DNA of 64,000 nucleotides. Source: Nitratireductor soli. Its GTDB lineage: Bacteria > Pseudomonadota > Alphaproteobacteria > Rhizobiales > Rhizobiaceae. Position numbers and translations under genes: made by a program. Below the pieces are notes generated by a model. It saw only the letters and a program-made list of their open reading frames with translations, was not told the DNA's origin and did no database searches. The DNA is taken from assembly GCF_001050155.1 (NCBI RefSeq), contig NZ_LFVY01000008.1:124001-188000 (forward strand), read 5' to 3'. Shown here piece after piece: positions 27,799-36,321 of this stretch. Numbering within the stretch: the first letter of the stretch is position 1; each line of letters opens with the position of its first letter.

Positions 27799-28419
27799 AT
27801 GGCGAAGGTGATGGAACAGTCCCGCAAACTGCCCGCCCGGCCTGCCGCCCGCATCCTGCGCGCTCAGGAAGCCAAGGCCTGGCAGGATGGCTTCGCATTC
27901 CTGGAGGCGGCACAGAGCGAAGCCGGCCGGATGCGCGACGCCGCGCGGCGTGCCTATGCGGCGGAGTACGCCAGGGGTTACGAGGATGGCAGGGAGCAGG
28001 GCGCCGGGGAGGCTGCCCGCCTGACAAGCGAGACCGTGGAAAAGGTCGATCGCTATCTTGCCGGTTTGACGGGCGAGATCGTCACTCTTGCGCTCGACGT
28101 CGTGGAAAGGGTTCTGGGCGAACTCGACATCGCCGAATTGGTCGCGCGAGCCGCCGAACAGGCAATCCTCGATATCCGGAGCGCAAAATATCTGCGCGTC
28201 ACCGTCCATCCCGACGCGGTTGAGGCGGTGCGCGGCAGACTTGGCACGCTTGTCGAGCCATCGCGCTTCGGCTTTTCGTTCGAGGTTGCCGGCGATGCTT
28301 CACTCGCTGCCGGCGCCTGCATCGTCACCACCGACGCCGCTGTCATAGAAGCCGGCATAGAGGTGCAACTCAAGGCCGTCGCGGTAGCTCTCGGGTCTGT
28401 GGACGAGGCGTCATCGTGA
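27799..28419 (+). CDS. sctL: T3SS ATPase stator SctL (NolV-like)
   Basis: A 206-aa protein of the FliH/YscL/NolV family. The N-terminal half is helical and charged (AYAAEYARGYEDGREQGAGE), followed by the segment VTLALDVVERVLGELD and a C-terminal globular part (LRVTVHPDAVEAVRGRLG) that contacts the ATPase. It begins 9 bases after sctK; its TGA overlaps the GTG start of sctN. Confidence 0.88.
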   Translation: MAKVMEQSRKLPARPAARILRAQEAKAWQDGFAFLEAAQSEAGRMRDAARRAYAAEYARGYEDGREQGAGEAARLTSETVEKVDRYLAGLTGEIVTLALDVVERVLGELDIAELVARAAEQAILDIRSAKYLRVTVHPDAVEAVRGRLGTLVEPSRFGFSFEVAGDASLAAGACIVTTDAAVIEAGIEVQLKAVAVALGSVDEASS

Positions 28420-29768
28420 AGCAGTCTCCTGTCGAGCAAAAGCTCTCGCGCCTCGTGCCCGATTTGAACCAGCGGCTGCGTCAGGACGTCGCCCGGCCGA
28501 AAAGGGGGCGCGTGCGCCGGGTGGTCGGCGTCGTCGTTCATGCCACAGTGGACGAGGTGCGGCTGGGCGAAATCTGCAATCTCGTCGACCCGAAAACCGG
28601 GCGCTCGGTTCGCGCCGAGGTGGTCGGCCTCGAGAATGAGCAGGCGATATTGCTGCCGCTTGCCGACCTGACGGGATTGTCGAGCCTGACGGAGGTGGTG
28701 CCCACGGGCGCCGCCTTGCAGGTCGGGGTCGGACCCGGCCTCCTGGGGCGCGTCATCGACGCCTTCGGGAAGCCACTCGATGGCGGCCCCGAGGAAATGC
28801 CCGGCGTTGAGCGGAATTACTCCGTTCATGCCGATCCGCCGTCCCCCTTCGCCCGTGCGCTGGTGTCCGATCCGATGCAACTGGGCATCCGCGCACTGGA
28901 CGGCTTGCTGACATGTGCCCGGGGGCAGCGCGTGGGAGTTCTGGGCGAGCCGGGCGTCGGCAAGTCCCTGCTGTTGTCGGACATCGTTCGCGGCACGGAT
29001 GCCGATGTTGCCGTCGTTGCCCTGGTCGGCGAGCGCGGCCGCGAGGTGCGCGAGTTCGTCGAACGCCAGCGCGCTGCCGGTGGAATGGCACGCACGGTTG
29101 TCATTGCGGCAACCTCGGATCGTCCGGCCATCGAGCGTCTGAATGCCGCCTATGTTGCAACGACGATCGCCGAGTATTTCCGCGATCAGGGCAAGCACGT
29201 CCTGCTGGCTCTGGACAACGTCACCCGATTCGCCAGGGCGCAGCGCGAGATCGGATTGGCGTCGGGCGAGCCGCCGACCAGGCGGGGGTTCCCGTCTTCG
29301 CTGTTTGCCGCCCTTCCAAGATTGCTCGAGCGTTCCGGTCCTGGCGAGAAGGGAACCATCACCGGGCTCTACAGCGTGCTTATCGAGGGGGATGGTACTC
29401 TGGATCCCGTGGCCGAGGAACTGCAGGCGCTTCTGGATGGACATGTGTTCCTGTCGTCCGAGCTCGCCCAGCGCAATCACTTCCCGGCGATAGATGTCCT
29501 TCGCAGCCGCAGCCGGCTGATGGACACGGTGGTTCCGGCGCAACACAGGGCCGATGCCGGCCGCATCCGCGAACTGTTGGCGCGCTATGCCGAAGTCGAG
29601 TTGCTGTTGCGGGTCGGAGAGTATGAAAAGGGCCATGACGCGGTCGCCGACGAAGCTGTGGCGAGAATCGACAGGATCAACGATTTCCTCCGGCAGGAGA
29701 CTGCCAGCCACGAGACGATATCGGCAGCGCAGAAGCGGATGCGGGAGATACTCGATGAAAAGGCCTGA
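28416..29768 (+). CDS. sctN: T3SS ATPase SctN (RhcN-like)
   Basis: A 450-aa hexameric ATPase related to F1-beta. Walker A is GEPGVGKSLL near residue 177, Walker B lies in KHVLLALDNVTRFARA, and the SGEPPTRRGFPSSLFAALPR and ERSGPGEKGTITGLYSVL segments are diagnostic of SctN/FliI. It strips chaperones and unfolds substrates at the export gate. It starts at GTG overlapping the sctL stop, and its end overlaps sctO by 14 bases. Confidence 0.95.
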   Translation: MKQSPVEQKLSRLVPDLNQRLRQDVARPKRGRVRRVVGVVVHATVDEVRLGEICNLVDPKTGRSVRAEVVGLENEQAILLPLADLTGLSSLTEVVPTGAALQVGVGPGLLGRVIDAFGKPLDGGPEEMPGVERNYSVHADPPSPFARALVSDPMQLGIRALDGLLTCARGQRVGVLGEPGVGKSLLLSDIVRGTDADVAVVALVGERGREVREFVERQRAAGGMARTVVIAATSDRPAIERLNAAYVATTIAEYFRDQGKHVLLALDNVTRFARAQREIGLASGEPPTRRGFPSSLFAALPRLLERSGPGEKGTITGLYSVLIEGDGTLDPVAEELQALLDGHVFLSSELAQRNHFPAIDVLRSRSRLMDTVVPAQHRADAGRIRELLARYAEVELLLRVGEYEKGHDAVADEAVARIDRINDFLRQETASHETISAAQKRMREILDEKA

Positions 29769-30252
29769 TGCGCTCACTTGCCTGCTCGACCTGCGCAGCC
29801 TGCGCGAGCAGCGCGCCGGGGAAACGGTCGTCGGCCTCCGGCGATCAAGCTCTCAAGCCGCTGAAAGGGTACGCCTGGCCAAGAGGGCGATCGATGGCGA
29901 GATGCGGAAGGTCGCGATCGAGGAGGGACGGTCGTTCGATGCGCTGGCCGGAGGCGTCGTCTCCACAAGCAATCTGCGCGAGATGCGGCATCGGTTCGAC
30001 GCTGCCGCGGGTCGACTGCTGGCGCTGGAAACGGAGGCGGCCGCGGCCACGGATTTTGAACGGGAAAGGCGAGATCAACTGTGCGGCGCCCGCGACACGC
30101 ACCGCCGATACCGCTTGGGGCTCGAAAAGCTCGAAAGCATCATCGAACTGCAGGCCCGTCGGGCGCGCAGCCGGCAGGCGGCACTGACGGAGCTATCGGA
30201 TGAGGAGCAGGCCGATGGTCTGCATTCCGCGCGACGTCCGCGCCAGATATGA
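29755..30252 (+). CDS. sctO: T3SS stalk protein SctO
   Basis: A 165-aa, Arg/Glu/Ala-rich protein predicted to be one long helical hairpin (ERVRLAKRAIDGEMRKVAIE and RHRFDAAAGRLLALETEAAA), as expected for SctO/YscO/FliJ-like stalks that turn inside the ATPase hexamer. Position between sctN and sctQ is canonical. The ATG at 29755 lies inside the sctN end; a longer frame from 29554 lies entirely within sctN. Confidence 0.82.
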   Translation: MKRPDALTCLLDLRSLREQRAGETVVGLRRSSSQAAERVRLAKRAIDGEMRKVAIEEGRSFDALAGGVVSTSNLREMRHRFDAAAGRLLALETEAAAATDFERERRDQLCGARDTHRRYRLGLEKLESIIELQARRARSRQAALTELSDEEQADGLHSARRPRQI

Positions 30253-31358
30253 GGACCAGGTCGTCGAAGATGCCTGAAGCGGTGGTTTGTCCGAGGAAGA
30301 AGACGTTGAGGCGCACGGTGCCGGCTGTCGTGCGACCGCTGGAACCGCCTCGGCTATTGTCCGACACGGTGTCTGTGCTGAACGCGTTCTATCGGCGCCG
30401 GGTGCCCTTCGAGCTCGCCCTTGCCGACGAGGTGTTGACGATTGCCGCCGAGTGGAGGCGGCCCGCCAGAGGCGGGGAGGAGGATGCCTCCATCCGCTTC
30501 GAGATCGGTGACGATGCCGGCGTGATCGAATGTCCGGCGGCCCTGATTGAAGCCCTGCTTTTGCAGCTCGATCCAGGCGCGATTCTGGAAGCATTGCCTG
30601 CCGATCGTCGCGCTCTTTTACTCGAATGCCTACTGGAAGAGGCGATCGGCAGGCTCGAGGCGCGGCTTGGTGTCGATATTGCATTGCGCTCCGTCGTTGG
30701 CCCTTCGGCGGCCCGATCCGAGAGGACGTCTTTTGTGCTTGCGGCGAGGTGGCGAGGCGATGTCCACGGCTGCACCGTGCAACTCGCGAACGACTGGGCG
30801 CTGCGCCTGGCTCACCTCCTCGACGAACGCCAGGCCGGTCCGCCGCCTTTGCGTCTGGATGTGCCGGTTTCTGTCAGCATCTGGAGAGCGGTAGCCTCGC
30901 TCAACCTCGAGGAATTGCAGAACCTTGGTCCAGGGGATGTCGTCACGCTCGACGCCGCGTCCTCGGCCGACAGGGCGGCGCTGGTCGTGGCGGCAGGCCG
31001 CTTCCTGGCGCGGGCTCAATTGAGCGCAGAAGGGTGCGTTCTGTTGTCCAGGCCCTTCCCCATTCGCGGTTCAAATTGGGAGTGGATTATGAACCAGGCG
31101 GCACAGACTGACGCGGAGAAGCCCGAGGATTCGGGCTTGGATGGCTTGCCAGTTACCGTTGCTTTCGAACTGGGGCGCAAAGCGATGCCGCTCAGCGAGG
31201 TTAGCGCCCTGGCGCCGGGCGCGGTCGTCCATCTCGCAGAACAGCCCGGCGATGCGGTCAGCATCATCGCGCAGGGAAAGCGCATCGGGCAGGGCGAGAT
31301 TGTCCGGATCGGCGACGCACTAGGCGTGCGCATTGTCCGGATCTTCGACCATGCTTGA
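30249..31358 (+). CDS. sctQ: T3SS C-ring/sorting-platform protein SctQ (RhcQ-like)
   Basis: A 369-aa protein with two SpoA-type domains: one at about 235-275 (PVSVSIWRAVASLNLEELQN) and the C-terminal one at about 295-369 (LPVTVAFELGRKAMPLSEVS ending in LGVRIVRIFDHA). It forms the cytosolic pods with SctK and SctL. It overlaps sctO by four bases and sctR by eight. An internal ATG at 31089 with a good ribosome site could give a separate C-terminal product. No sctP (needle-length ruler) gene lies between sctO and sctQ. Confidence 0.9.
   Translation: MRTRSSKMPEAVVCPRKKTLRRTVPAVVRPLEPPRLLSDTVSVLNAFYRRRVPFELALADEVLTIAAEWRRPARGGEEDASIRFEIGDDAGVIECPAALIEALLLQLDPGAILEALPADRRALLLECLLEEAIGRLEARLGVDIALRSVVGPSAARSERTSFVLAARWRGDVHGCTVQLANDWALRLAHLLDERQAGPPPLRLDVPVSVSIWRAVASLNLEELQNLGPGDVVTLDAASSADRAALVVAAGRFLARAQLSAEGCVLLSRPFPIRGSNWEWIMNQAAQTDAEKPEDSGLDGLPVTVAFELGRKAMPLSEVSALAPGAVVHLAEQPGDAVSIIAQGKRIGQGEIVRIGDALGVRIVRIFDHA
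31078..31091 (+). promoter_or_regulatory. Possible internal translation start within sctQ
   Basis: GGGAGTGGATT followed by ATG at 31089 sits in frame inside sctQ just before its last SpoA domain. It would yield a product of about 89 residues (NQAAQTDAEKPEDSGLDGLP..), matching the C-terminal SctQ fragment made by internal initiation in several known T3SSs. Confidence 0.5.
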
Positions 31359-32004
31359 AGGATCGCCGAACCTTCTCGGCATCCTCGTCGCGGTCGGCCT
31401 CGTCGGGATTTTTCCGCTGGCCGTCGTGACGATGACCGGCTTCCTGAAAATATCCGTTGTCCTGTTTCTGATCCGCAACGCGCTCGGCGTGCAACAGACC
31501 CCGCCCAACCTTGTGCTCTACGGCATTGCCCTGGTGCTGACCGTCTATGTGACAACGCCGCTGATCAGCGAGATCTCCGGGCGCCTGGAAGAGCGACAGG
31601 TGACGTTCGAGAGCGCGGAGGACATCGCCGTCGCCGCGCAGGTGGTGCGCGAGCCGCTGCGCCAGCACCTCTTGCGCTTCACACACCCCGGGGAACGCGA
31701 ATTCTTCCTTGAAGGAACCGCGCGCCTGTGGCCGGACGGCGTCAACCAGAATGTGCAAGACAGCGATCTTTCGATCCTCGTACCCGCATTCGTTGCCTCC
31801 GAGCTTACCCGCGCCTTCGAGATCGGTTTCCTTCTTTACCTGCCGTTTCTGGTGATCGACCTCGTCGTGGCGAACGTCCTGATGACGTTGGGCATGATCA
31901 TGGTTTCGCCCGTCCTGATCTCCATCCCGCTGAAGCTTTTCCTCTTCGTGGCAATCGACGGTTGGTCGCGGCTGATGCACGGCCTGATCCTGAGCTACGG
32001 CTGA
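31351..32004 (+). CDS. sctR: T3SS export gate protein SctR
   Basis: A 217-aa membrane protein of the FliP/YscR/RhcR family: PLAVVTMTGFLKISVVLFLI followed by RNALGVQQTPPNLVLYGIAL, and the C-terminal LPFLVIDLVVANVLMTLGM are near-invariant. It forms the core of the export gate with SctS and SctT. The ATG at 31351 overlaps the sctQ end; an ATG at 31333 is also in frame. Confidence 0.95.
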   Translation: MLEGSPNLLGILVAVGLVGIFPLAVVTMTGFLKISVVLFLIRNALGVQQTPPNLVLYGIALVLTVYVTTPLISEISGRLEERQVTFESAEDIAVAAQVVREPLRQHLLRFTHPGEREFFLEGTARLWPDGVNQNVQDSDLSILVPAFVASELTRAFEIGFLLYLPFLVIDLVVANVLMTLGMIMVSPVLISIPLKLFLFVAIDGWSRLMHGLILSYG

Positions 32005-32039
32005 CGCCGCGCGCGCACTCATCCAAGGAGACCTGTCCC

Positions 32040-32309
32040 ATGGCCAGCGATTTCGTGCTTGCGAAGGTGCAGGGCGCCTTGATGATGGTGCTGATCGCCT
32101 CCAGTCCCGCCATCATCGCGACGCTTCTGATCGGCGTGATCGTCGGACTTGCCCAGGCTCTGACGCAGATCCAGGATCAGAGCCTGCCGCAGACCATCAA
32201 GCTGGTCGTCGTTCTGCTGGTGGTGATGCTGCTGGGGCCTCTTCTGGCGGCGCAAATCGCCGAGCAGGCCTCGCAGGCGCTCGACGAATTCCCCTACGTT
32301 ACGCGTTAG
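32040..32309 (+). CDS. sctS: T3SS export gate protein SctS
   Basis: An 89-aa, two-helix membrane protein of the FliQ/YscS/RhcS family: LLIGVIVGLAQALTQIQDQS and LPQTIKLVVVLLVVMLLGP are the diagnostic segments. It lies 35 bases after sctR, preceded by AAGGAGA, and 7 bases before sctT. Confidence 0.95.
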   Translation: MASDFVLAKVQGALMMVLIASSPAIIATLLIGVIVGLAQALTQIQDQSLPQTIKLVVVLLVVMLLGPLLAAQIAEQASQALDEFPYVTR

Positions 32310-32316
32310 GCCCGCC

Positions 32317-33132
32317 ATGCCGTTCGACGCGCTGTTCACATCAGTTGCGGAATTCGAGCTGTATGTGCTGGCGGCGGCCTTTGCGTTGGCCCGGTTCGCC
32401 GGGGTGATGATGGTGATGCCGCTGTTCAGTCGAGTCCGGCTGACCGGACTTTTGCGCAATGGTGTCGCACTGGCCCTGTCGATACCGGTGATCCCGATGA
32501 TCGCCGGTGCACTCGACCAGATGACGGCGTCGCCGCCCCTGGTCGTCATCCTCATGCTGAAGGAGTTCATCATAGGCGCTACTCTCGGTTTCGTCCTCGG
32601 TATTCCCTTCTGGGCTGCCGAGACCGCCGGCGACATCGTCGACCTTCAGCGCGGATCAACCATGGGGGCGCTGATCGACCCGATGATGACGCATGAAACG
32701 AGCACCACCGGAACGTTTCTGACTTTGATCGTCATGGTTCTGTTTCTCGCCTCCGGCGGTATCCAGCTGACGGTCAGCACGGTCTATAACAGCTACGGCC
32801 TTTGGCCCGTCGACAGCCTCATGCCGATCTTCAGCCCGCAGGCGGCGGAAACATTCCTGATGTTGCTCAATCGCATCCTCGTGATGGCGCTTGTCTTGGT
32901 GTTCCCGCTTGTGATCAGCCTGCTGCTGTCGGACGTGCTTCTGGCGCTTCTTGCCCGGGCCTCGCCGCATCTCAATGTCTTTGCTCTCTCGCTTGTCCTG
33001 AAGACGCTGGTCTTCAGTCTGGTGCTTGTCCTCTACGCGTCGTTCCTTGTTTTCTATATGAGCCGGGATTTGACGTTCTTGACCATGGCACATCAATACA
33101 TCGCTGATATTGCCTGCCCGGATTGTCAATGA
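32317..33132 (+). CDS. sctT: T3SS export gate protein SctT
   Basis: A 271-aa membrane protein of the FliR/YscT/RhcT family with ALARFAGVMMVMPLFSRVRL near the start, MLKEFIIGATLGFVLGIPFW, QRGSTMGALIDPM and a C-terminal LNVFALSLVLKTLVFSLVLV. It closes the rightward T3SS operon. Unlike in NGR234-type clusters, sctU does not follow directly: it lies 1.2 kb away on the opposite strand. Confidence 0.94.
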   Translation: MPFDALFTSVAEFELYVLAAAFALARFAGVMMVMPLFSRVRLTGLLRNGVALALSIPVIPMIAGALDQMTASPPLVVILMLKEFIIGATLGFVLGIPFWAAETAGDIVDLQRGSTMGALIDPMMTHETSTTGTFLTLIVMVLFLASGGIQLTVSTVYNSYGLWPVDSLMPIFSPQAAETFLMLLNRILVMALVLVFPLVISLLLSDVLLALLARASPHLNVFALSLVLKTLVFSLVLVLYASFLVFYMSRDLTFLTMAHQYIADIACPDCQ

Positions 33133-33385
33133 TTCCCGGTGTTTTCGAGCGCATGGAGCCGAACCGAATGAAATTTCCCTCAGCCTGCTGTGTTTTGGAG
33201 AATTTATGGAAATCTCTATTGGTACTTTGTCTACTGACAGACCATGACATTCAAAATGCTAAATATTCAACAGATATCATTGTGTAAAGATATGTTATCG
33301 GAAGCATCGATGGCAACGGTTTGACAGATTCTTCTTTGGCAACAATGCTGCGGAATCGGCGTACTTCGGATCTGAGAGGGCGGTC
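33133..33385. other. AT-rich intergenic stretch with two coupled mini-ORFs
   Basis: This 253-base gap is clearly more AT-rich than its surroundings. It holds GTGTTTTGGAGAAT (33190-33203), repeated exactly at 43590-43603 as the ribosome site of the giant gene. It is followed by a 13-codon frame at 33206-33247 that overlaps (ATGA) a 26-codon frame at 33244-33324. These may be a leader peptide, the stub of a lost gene or chance. A promoter for the next gene is probably here. Confidence 0.4.
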
Positions 33386-34222
33386 ATGGAAGTTGTAGCT
33401 CGTCATGAACGGTTAGCTGTAGACGAAGACGTCCGGACGATGGCCCCTGACGCGTTACGGAGCTTGATCCGGGACGGCGCATACAGGGGAAGCACGAAAG
33501 GGCTGGCGCAACGCAAACTGCAGGCGAGCATCGCCGTGCTGTCCCGTCGTTTCGCTGCAGATTTCCTGAAGTTCTGCACCCTCAATTCAAAGCCTCTGCC
33601 CGTTGTCGGCGTCGGCCAGGCGGGCAGCGCGATGCTCGCCGGACTGGGCGAGGTGGACATTCGCACGGACGTTCCCCTGTATGACATGTATCGCTTCGGC
33701 GCGCTCGTGGAGCGGCGCAGCGACATCGTCGATGTGTGGCGCTCGGATTTCGCCGCTTTCGCGCTCGGCTGTTGCTTCACTTTCGAGCCGGCGCTCAGGG
33801 AAGCGGGTGTCGAAGTACGCGGCCTCAAGCGGGGACGGACCGTCCCCATGTTCCGAACCTCGATCCAGACCGTCCGGGTGGGGGTGTTCGGCGGCGAGAT
33901 CGTCGTGTCGATGCTGCCCGTCCGTCGTCGTGACGTGGACAAGGTTCGCGCGATCACGGCCCGCTACCCGCACGCCCACGGAGCGCCCATTCACGTCGGC
34001 GACCCCGCGGTTCTGGGAATCCGTGATATCGGCCGGCCCAACTGGGGAGAGGCGTTGCAGGTCGGAGCGGACGAGATTCCGGTTTTCTGGGCGAGTTGTG
34101 GCACCGCCAGGAATGCCTTGCAATGCGCCGAGCTGGAGATGTTCATCACCGAAACGCCGGGGCGCATGCTCGTGACGGAACTCGATTGTCAATCGGATGT
34201 CGGTTTCTTCAAGGTATTTTGA
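33386..34222 (+). CDS. D-glutamate cyclase/putative hydro-lyase family protein (DUF1445) in the T3SS locus
   Basis: A 278-aa protein matching this family throughout: KLQASIAVLSRRFAADFLKF, GEVDIRTDVPLYDMYRFGAL, FALGCCFTFEPALREAGVEV, VPMFRTSIQT, ARYPHAHGAPIHVGDP and EIPVFWASCGTARNA all follow the DUF1445 pattern. The family's best-studied member, mitochondrial D-glutamate cyclase, converts D-glutamate to 5-oxo-D-proline. The N-terminal 25 residues (EVVARHERLAVDEDVRTMAP) extend beyond the usual start. It stands alone between sctT and the inverted sctU. It could be a housekeeping gene caught in the locus or a secreted effector acting on D-glutamate; neither is shown. Confidence 0.75.
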   Translation: MEVVARHERLAVDEDVRTMAPDALRSLIRDGAYRGSTKGLAQRKLQASIAVLSRRFAADFLKFCTLNSKPLPVVGVGQAGSAMLAGLGEVDIRTDVPLYDMYRFGALVERRSDIVDVWRSDFAAFALGCCFTFEPALREAGVEVRGLKRGRTVPMFRTSIQTVRVGVFGGEIVVSMLPVRRRDVDKVRAITARYPHAHGAPIHVGDPAVLGIRDIGRPNWGEALQVGADEIPVFWASCGTARNALQCAELEMFITETPGRMLVTELDCQSDVGFFKVF

Positions 34223-34346
34223 GCCCTGCCGACCTTCATGGCGCACGCGCCGGCACTCGCTCCGGCGGTCTCACCAAGGGCCGGAGCGAGTGCCACGGGA
34301 TACCAGATGGAATGCGCAGCGAAACCTGCAGCAGGAGATGATCGGT

Positions 34347-35390
34347 CTAAACGAGCTGAAGCCGGACCAGATGGGCGATGACCGGCTGAAAGAGCCTGGA
34401 ATCCATAAACTCGCCGATGCGTGCCCGATCGAACATCTGGCCGACCAATCTGGTGTCCTCGACAATCGAGCACGCGTTCCAGCGTGCTTGCGACAGCAAC
34501 TCGGCTGCCAGGCGCCCTTGTCCTTTGGCGACGATTACCGGCACCGGCGTTTCGCCGCGGACGTAGCGCAAGGCGATGGCGCGATCATCGGCATGCAGGA
34601 CGAGGACGGCGTTCTTAACGCCGAGCTTCTCGGGGCGAGCAACGGCATCGTGCTGCCGCCGCTGCCGCTCGCGGCGCATCAGCGGATCGCCTTCCAGGTC
34701 CTTGTGTTCTCGCTTGAGCTCGGTTCGCGTCATGCGCATATCGTGCCGGTACAGCCACCGCTGGATCGGCACGTCGACAACACCGATGACGACGAAGGCG
34801 AGCGCCGCCGCCATTCCAAGCGGCGTCAGGGCGGAAAGGACCATCGGCATCATGCAGGTTTCGCCGCAACCCGGCGCATCGAACAGCGGCTGGAACCATG
34901 CCAGGAGAACAACGACGAACAGGACGGACAGGCAAATCGTCTTTATCAGGCTCTTGGCGAACTCGACCATGTTGCGCATGGACATCAGCCGTTTGAAACC
35001 CTTGCCGGGATTTATGTGATCGATCTGTGGCTTGAGCGGTTCAAAAGAAAAGACGGGCCCGCGGGTGGCGATCGTGCCGAACAGGATTGTCACGGCGGCG
35101 ATCACCGCCACGAGGGGGGCGATGATCAGGAAAACCGTCAGAAAGGCCTGCCGCACGGCTGTGTCGCTGATCGTGGAAAAGGACGTCTGATCGCCTTGCG
35201 TTACCGTCTGCACCAACTCGATGAGACGTTCGACCACGGTTGGCCAGAAGACGAAAAGATAGGCGAGCGCGGCGAGAAGCACGAAACCCGAAACGAAGTC
35301 GCGGCTTTGCGACGCCTGTCCCTTCTTTCGCGCGTCCCTGAGTTTCTTGTCGGATGCCGGTAGTCTCTTTTCCTCAGTTTCCTGGGCCAT
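34347..35390 (-). CDS. sctU: T3SS export switch protein SctU lacking the NPTH cleavage motif
   Basis: A 347-aa membrane protein of the FlhB/YscU/RhcU family: KRLPASDKKLRDARKKGQAS is the typical N-terminus, four helices follow, then the linker HDMRMTRTELKREHKDLEGD with the usual TELKREHKD-like pattern. The C-terminal domain is present (AIALRYVRGETPVPVIVAKG). However, where family members carry the self-cleaving NPTH, here at residues 266-269, the sequence is HADD (AVLVLHADDRAIALRY). SctU governs the switch from early to late substrates after cleavage, so this copy should remain uncut. It is divergent from the TPR lipoprotein gene. Confidence 0.92.
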   Translation of the reverse strand: MAQETEEKRLPASDKKLRDARKKGQASQSRDFVSGFVLLAALAYLFVFWPTVVERLIELVQTVTQGDQTSFSTISDTAVRQAFLTVFLIIAPLVAVIAAVTILFGTIATRGPVFSFEPLKPQIDHINPGKGFKRLMSMRNMVEFAKSLIKTICLSVLFVVVLLAWFQPLFDAPGCGETCMMPMVLSALTPLGMAAALAFVVIGVVDVPIQRWLYRHDMRMTRTELKREHKDLEGDPLMRRERQRRQHDAVARPEKLGVKNAVLVLHADDRAIALRYVRGETPVPVIVAKGQGRLAAELLSQARWNACSIVEDTRLVGQMFDRARIGEFMDSRLFQPVIAHLVRLQLV

Positions 35391-35473
35391 TTAGTCAACC
35401 TGTCGAGGGCTTTCTGTATCCGTGTTCGAACGCCTTGTATAAGGTGCTACCAGGCGCGATCGAGGAGTAGAGC

Positions 35474-36280
35474 ATGCGGTTTTGTGCAGTGCTTTTTGTT
35501 GCATCCAGTATGATGGTTTTCTCCGGCTGCACGACGCTGCAGGATGCCGGGGTGAGCAAGACCGAGAAGGAGGAGGTGCCGACGCATTCATCCCGCCTCG
35601 TCAAGCTTGCGAGTGACATTGAATCGCGGGGTGACCCGAATACGGCACTGGCTCTCTACGAGCAGGCGGCTGCCGTTCCCGACGCCAAGCCGGCCACGCT
35701 TGTCAGCGTCGCCGATGCTTATGCGCGCGCCGGCTATGGCGAACAAGCCGTCAAGACGTATCGCCTGGCATTGTCGCGCGCGCCCAGCTATGGCCCGGCG
35801 CTGGTTGGCCTCGGCTCGGCCATGATAGACGAGGGGGATTCGGAGGCGGGCATTCGTGCGCTTGCCGAAGGGGCGCAGAGCGTCCACTCGAGCAAGGCCT
35901 ACAATCGCCTGGGGGTCGCCTACATCTTCGCCGGCGACACCGATGCGGCGCAAACGACCTTCCAGAAGGCGCTCGCCCTGGCGCCTGGCGATCTCGACAT
36001 CGAGACCAACATGGCGCTGGCCGCCGCCCTTGCCCAACAGTCGGCAAGCGCCGTTCTCCTGGCGCAGAAGATCGCCGCTTCGCCGAACGCCCAATTGCAT
36101 CACAAGCGCAACATCGTCGTCGTCTACGGACTTCTGGGGCAGGAGAGTGTGGTGCGCGCCTCTCCGCCGACGGGATTGTCGACCAAGGACATCGACACGC
36201 TGCTGGCGCAAGCCAAGGCGATCGGTACGAAGAAGACCGTGCATGCGCGAGCCAAGGCGCTGGGCTCCATGAACGGCTAG
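35474..36280 (+). CDS. TadD-like tetratricopeptide lipoprotein
   Basis: A 268-aa protein with a lipoprotein signal (LFVASSMMVFSGC) and at least three tetratricopeptide units from about residue 45 (NTALALYEQAAAVPDAKPAT, AVKTYRLALSRAPSYGPALV, DAAQTTFQKALALAPGDLDI). It resembles TadD, the outer-membrane TPR lipoprotein of Tad pili; TPR genes near the split secretin are also known in Rhc-type T3SS clusters. It probably helps the secretin assemble in the outer membrane. Confidence 0.8.
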   Translation: MRFCAVLFVASSMMVFSGCTTLQDAGVSKTEKEEVPTHSSRLVKLASDIESRGDPNTALALYEQAAAVPDAKPATLVSVADAYARAGYGEQAVKTYRLALSRAPSYGPALVGLGSAMIDEGDSEAGIRALAEGAQSVHSSKAYNRLGVAYIFAGDTDAAQTTFQKALALAPGDLDIETNMALAAALAQQSASAVLLAQKIAASPNAQLHHKRNIVVVYGLLGQESVVRASPPTGLSTKDIDTLLAQAKAIGTKKTVHARAKALGSMNG

Positions 36281-36321
36281 CCGCCATGAGGCGGTCGCCA
36301 ACGCCGTGCAGCTCTGGTCCA

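Noticed and set aside
33190-33230. Third copy of the T3SS upstream element
   Set aside because: AATTTAT and ACTTT words are present, but the spacing is 16 rather than 22 bases and TCCA-NN-TGGA is missing.
34197-35363. 388-aa open frame on the plus strand
   Set aside because: Antisense of sctU, which has unmistakable FlhB/YscU-family sequence.
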